Assembly (NCBI GenBank): GCA_015039315.1
Contig: WIDE01000182.1
Span: 1-42,222, forward strand
DNA length: 42,222 bases
From: Clavulina sp. PMI_390
Lineage: Eukaryota; Basidiomycota; Agaricomycetes; Cantharellales; Hydnaceae
Reading direction: 5' to 3'
In this document: positions 38,101 to 42,222 of the stretch, one piece after another
How the letters are laid out: every line of letters begins with the position of its first letter
Numbering within the stretch: the stretch's first letter is position 1
Position numbers and translations under genes: made by a program
Notes under the pieces: model-generated
Told to the model about the DNA's origin: nothing
What the model saw: only the letters and a program-made list of their open reading frames with translations
Databases searched by the model: none

Positions 38101-38380
38101 TCGCGGTTATATGTGGTGTTGTACTCGCGCATATTCAACCTGCGGAGGATTTCGACTACTTGAGGGATTGAGCGAAGGGAGATTCGAAAGTGAATGGACC
38201 GAGCAAAGTCGGTGGGGATCGAGGATAGTGTGGAGCAGGTGGTTTTGCAATGTGCCTCGGAGGTTGGCTTGCGGGACTATGGTTGCAGCACTCCATATAT
38301 GGCACCTTTATGCTGAACATATCCTGAACGCGTCGCAATAGTCCAAAAACCTCGGAGTCCCGAGGAACCGAGTTCTGCAT
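35160..38380 (-). CDS. Large protein with nucleotidyltransferase-like core, copy 1
   Basis: Core of 806 residues from the ATG at 38132. Exons: (38380-38306), 38276-37004, 36927-36852, 36789-36768, 36707-36532, 36443-36252, 36154-35919, 35848-35545, 35445-35160. Counting from 38132, residues 251-290 read NVFVAGGIVLSTL, then SSDIDVYIHGL. That is the Gly-Gly plus Asp-x-Asp pattern of the DNA polymerase beta/nucleotidyltransferase fold. A third acidic site in FDLDICAMGYDG (351-362) follows a VQIVLKL strand. After the core come FTMDLVQGHYLGERRASQDSRVF, LTSYELLMRHVELW and the C-terminal block CFAPDVSSLL...DVILLFFASPGFADF. The frame is open upstream to 38276 and resembles the region upstream of copy 2. 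I therefore place the start at 38380 via a doubtful 29-nt intron; 38132 is the fallback. No substrate is known; the family is unfamiliar to me. Confidence 0.72.
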
Positions 38381-38762
38381 GAAGGGTAAGTGAACTGGTT
38401 GATCAGGATCGAGCCACGTGTTTTTGGAGCGCGAACATGTACAAGTTGCTGTGAACAGAGCATTCTCGCTTTAGTCGAACGCTGGAGTGACGGTCAGCCC
38501 TACCGTGGATGCTGGGTCCTCTTCGCAAGGTCGGCTGACGCAAAATAGTAGATCCTTGAGGGATCTAATGAACTCGATCCTAAATAACCGTATAGTGAAA
38601 AGTGATCGCGAGCTCGTAGGCAATGAGACCCGGAGAAATAGAGATACAGTCGAGCATCATCGACATTACAATAGTAAAGATCAATGGCGTGTTCTCCAGA
38701 TCCAGTCGGTAACACATGCCTGCCAATCTACCCGGAACGGCAATCGCAAGGAGATATCAGCA
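38381..38762. promoter_or_regulatory. Spacer between the two NTase-like genes
   Basis: This holds the 3' end region of copy 2 and the promoter of copy 1. A CACGTG palindrome is at 38415-38420, 35 bases before the proposed start; copy 2 also has CACGTG upstream (42032-42037). No TATA box is clear. Confidence 0.4.
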
Positions 38763-41700
38763 CTATCCATCAAACCAGAAACGTGAAGAGTTGCTCTCAG
38801 TTTCTTCTTGATCTGTCTCTTCTTTATCTTCCGACCATCCTAGGAACCCTTCTCCCAGTGCTCCATTACCCCAGTTATTTGGAGGCGCACCCCTAATTAC
38901 CCATCTTGAGAAGGCCGTGTATTCATCTGCTGGCGTTGGGCGAATGGCCCGTTGCCCAAGTACGGTAAAGAACTTCCGCTCGAGGTCTGTGACGAGTAGG
39001 TTCACACAATGGAAGGAGCGATAGAAACACCAAAGAATTTCAAACACCCTGCGAAAGAAAAAAATTCAATAATGAGGGTACAGGATGAGCAGCGCACGAG
39101 AAAAAAAGGCTGAACTGGACTATTGAGTAAATGGGCTTACTCGTCAATTCTTCGATCAATCTGCTGCCAACTAAGCAGTGAGTCGACCCTCCATTTGAGC
39201 CCTTCCATTTGCACTAATTTATCTCTGCTTCTGCCCCGCCGTGTCCAACACCCCAGTACCTCAATCATCTTTCCGCCCCTTGGGAGCGGGAGGGTGTGTT
39301 CATCAAGCACTTTGTTGACCAGCTCATTCGCAAAATCGGCGAATCCAGGGGATGCAAAGAAGAGCAGTATAATATCTCCGTCCGCTTCAAAGAGGCTGGA
39401 GACATCTGGAGCAAAACAGGTGCGCTGAGTCGGACCGAGCGCTATATGGGCAAGAGACCATTATTACATATTCATAATCGCCCAGAACCCTTGGCAATCG
39501 GCGTCCAGACTCACCATCAAGGTCCAACCGATCTCCAACGGTGGCAGTAGGAGCTGCCTCGTTCTCACGACCACGTCGTTCACCTTTCTTGGGGGCTACG
39601 AGTGAATCATAACTCTGGCGGAAGGCTCTGTAGTCTTTACGGTTGTAGTCCATCAGAGAGTCTTTGAAATCTTCAAGTTCAAACTCCTTGTCCCACTCGT
39701 AGAGGGGGGAGTCATCGTATCCTGTTGGGCCGGAATCGTAGTTGTTTGAAGACCAATCTTGATCAGATATGCTAATTTACCTTGATGATGATTAGTTGAC
39801 GGGCCCGTAGGAGAAGAGACTGAAAAACATGCGTGATGTGCCCTTTGACCTTCTCTTTCCAAAGCGCAACATGTCGCATCAAGAGCTCGTAACTGGTCAA
39901 GCAGCTCCGCTCGCCTGGTTCAGATGTCGTCATTCCTCTCTCTTCGAGTATTCCGTGATAGAATTCTGGAAGATCTTGATCGTTTCTCCAGTTGGCCGCG
40001 TGTCTATGAGTGTGCACCACGTTCCACCTTGGTGTCAGCGTTATGACGGGCAAAGAGCCCAAAAATGGGCACTATAGATTTTTAGGAAGGCTGGAAGGCT
40101 GACCTACTCTTGTAACACTTTGCGCGTGAACCGGTTGGCGCGGTATGATATACGCTCCAGATCATGGGCATGAGAACTTTCTCCACTCTCCATGTTGATA
40201 AGCTCGCGATCAACACCAGAGCCAGAGGCAAATAACTCGGTAAGGGAGTTGACATAAGACGGCAGGAAGCGGATCCCATAACCCTTTGATAATAGAAATG
40301 GTACCGGTTACTAATATGAGGGGGGCGAGGGAAGAACGACCCGAGTACCTTATCTGCATATTTGAACACTCTGGAAGGATAAAACGGGAGTGGGGTCTCA
40401 GAAATTTGGTAACATTTTTAGTACACATAAGCTCACCGAGAATCTTGGGATGCCCGTCGCTGACCGAGATAATGCCCCTGCACTAGATCCATCGTAAAGA
40501 CATTGCAGCCAGCTGCGAGGATGAGGTAATGGGACCTCTAAGGTGAGAAACAAGTGCATGCAGTAGAAATAGTCGCTCACTCTCTAGCGCCCGCGCTGCT
40601 CTTGGTAACATCATCAAGCTAGTTCCATCATACCCCATCGCACAAATATCCAGATCGAAATTCAGAAGCACTTCTTTTGGGTTTGGTACAAGCTTTAGCA
40701 CCACTTGGACGCGTTTCAAAGGATACTCGGAGAAGAACGTGATAGTTCTAGAGTTTCGTACAGCGAGTGTTTTCCCGCGGGCTGATTCGGGGAGGTTCGA
40801 CTTCCAAACGTCAAATATATGTTGCACTTTCTTATTGGCAGCAATGGGATCGAGCCCGTAGATGTATACATCAATGTCTGATGAGGTATACCTGTCGAGT
40901 TCTGCCTCTTTCACGCATGTGAGGGTTGAGAGAATGATACCGCCCGCGATGAACACGTTGGACCAATTAAGACCAGCCAGTAAACCACCGGTAATCTTGG
41001 CAAACATGGACCGAAACGCGGAGAAGGAAGGCTGGATGGAGATTTTCGGGGTACGGAGCTCGTCTAGGATAAAGTATCCCGGAAGTGATGGGCGGTGAAT
41101 CACTCGTGCATCGGCAGACGACTCTGGGGAATGTGGAAAAACAGCGTCCCCATGGAGCTCGTAATCAACGAGACCTCTTCTCCAGTCGCACTGCTGAACA
41201 TCGCGGAGAGCACGCTCGTTTGCTAAGATCCACTCGTCCATATCACGTACGACGAAATCGCTCGATTCAGGGCCCATCCCAGTCGATGCCCCTGAAGCAG
41301 CCGAGTGACTATTATCTAGGAGCTTCCTCAGCGTGCGGAAAGCAGGATACGGCAAGGCCTCAGAGTCCCAGGTGACTTTCCGTGCGAGCTGTGCAGGGAT
41401 CGCAGAGATGGCCTCGATGTCCTCGTCACTACCTGTCAAGGTATCGACGATCTTGCTCGTGGCCTGTTCAACCAAACTTAGCTGGGCTGAATTTGTTCGT
41501 CTACCGGCTTCACGGAGAGATTCTGCATGCAGCAAAAGTTGGAGATCAACCACAGACTGGCCAAGGTCTGCAAGGGTGTCCCATGACCCGTTATCAATAA
41601 GGTCACGAATTGGTCCTGGAGTGGCGTTTCCAATAACATCGCCCTGGCGGCCGCTAAAATGATACGCGCGACGCATAGCAGATCAGGGAGCTTGTCAATA

Positions 41701-41930
41701 TCTCAGTGGGATTCGGGGGAGAGTGTTTTCGACTAGAAACTGATTTGTGGGGCTTTGATTGCTGTGAATCGGCACTTCCAGAATCCTCTGTGGTCTCGAA
41801 GCCGGTCCGGAATCGATGGTAGGGTGATAGAGGGCCTGGTATAGCACCCCGCCTCGGGACTGAAGGGGCGAACATGTGCAAACTTCACCACTCGATCCAA
41901 GCAGCAGCAAATAAGATCCTCCAACTGCAT
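38763..41930 (-). CDS. Large protein with nucleotidyltransferase-like core, copy 2
   Basis: Tandem paralogue of copy 1. Exons: (41930-41734), 41653/41676-40581, 40512-40437, 40370-40349, 40283-40108, 40003-39833, 39771-39515, 39441-39141, 39048-38763. Exons of 76, 22, 176 and 286 nt match copy 1 exactly. The core keeps VFIAGGIILSTL, SSDIDVYIYGL and FDLDICAMGYDG, so the Gly-Gly and acidic residues expected for nucleotidyl transfer are retained. The junction 39833/39771 requires a GC donor (AC|GCATGT), where copy 1 has GTACGT. From the ATG at 41676 the protein is 794 residues. A homologous upstream frame from 41930 (MQLEDLICC...) joins in phase through an intron at 41654-41733 with a weak GTCGAA donor. 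TATA-like TTTATAAG at 42006-42013 favours the longer form. Confidence 0.7.
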
Positions 41931-42222
41931 TATCGCTTCAATGGCTGTAATAGAAGAGCAATTAACACGAATGCACCTACAGGGTCGGAAGGAATGTAGT
42001 ATCAACTTATAAATGAATGGGCGGACCTCCCCACGTGAAAACCCCCTCAAAAGCGAACAACCCAGTTATGGTCCATCATCAGACAAAAGTCAAGAGATCT
42101 TGTGAAACTCGCCATGTCTATACAACATTCGGTTCGGCAACTCCTGAAAATGACAGGGGATGGACCATCACGTGATGCAACTCCCACGTCTTGCAATATG
42201 CCTTTGTCTACCACCCCCTTAA
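41931..42222 (-). promoter_or_regulatory. Promoter region of NTase-like copy 2
   Basis: On the minus strand a TATA-like TTTATAAG is at 42013-42006 and CACGTG at 42037-42032, about 80 and 105 bases before the proposed ATG at 41930. Nothing else is recognised up to the window edge. Confidence 0.45.

Overview
The window reads as a gene-dense stretch of a basidiomycete (Agaricomycetes) nuclear genome. The genes are cut by many 50-80 nt GT-AG introns and by very small exons (12-28 nt). Families typical of mushroom-forming fungi are present: a DUF6534 membrane protein, a secreted GtaA-type glutaminase, a KES1/OSH4-type sterol carrier and Ser/Pro-rich kelch and RING proteins. No rRNA, tRNA, CRISPR array or intact transposon was found. 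All gene models are hand-spliced from the sequence. Exon phases close and total lengths divide by three for every complete model, but no transcript or database support was available.

Layout, left to right. (1) 1-4692: two tandem GtaA-like glutaminases, the first entering from outside the window. Between them is a decayed copy of the promoter and 5' end of the next gene. (2) 5222-6903: an Old Yellow Enzyme. (3) 7128-11233: an RNF216-like RBR ubiquitin ligase. (4) 11487-14656: a protein with a kelch-like front and four C-terminal membrane segments. (5) 14657-16721: no intact gene; a minus-strand pseudogene relic. (6) 16722-20118: two minus-strand genes for small secreted cysteine-containing proteins with matching exon architecture. 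(7) 21086-24021: a second, unrelated RBR-type E3 with a long disordered front. (8) 24595-25061 and 25260-28469: a small conserved fungal protein and a kelch-propeller protein, divergently transcribed from a ~200 bp shared spacer. (9) 29711-31945: a 16-exon DUF6534 membrane protein. (10) 32461-34570: an oxysterol-binding protein. (11) 35160-41930: two tandem minus-strand genes for large proteins with a nucleotidyltransferase-like core.

The genes do not form one pathway or an obvious biosynthetic cluster. The main theme is local tandem duplication: three of the loci (glutaminase, secreted protein, nucleotidyltransferase-like protein) are head-to-tail pairs, and one duplication left a datable fossil of its neighbour. 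The least explained components are the tandem nucleotidyltransferase-fold pair, the secreted orphan pair and the kelch/4-TM protein.
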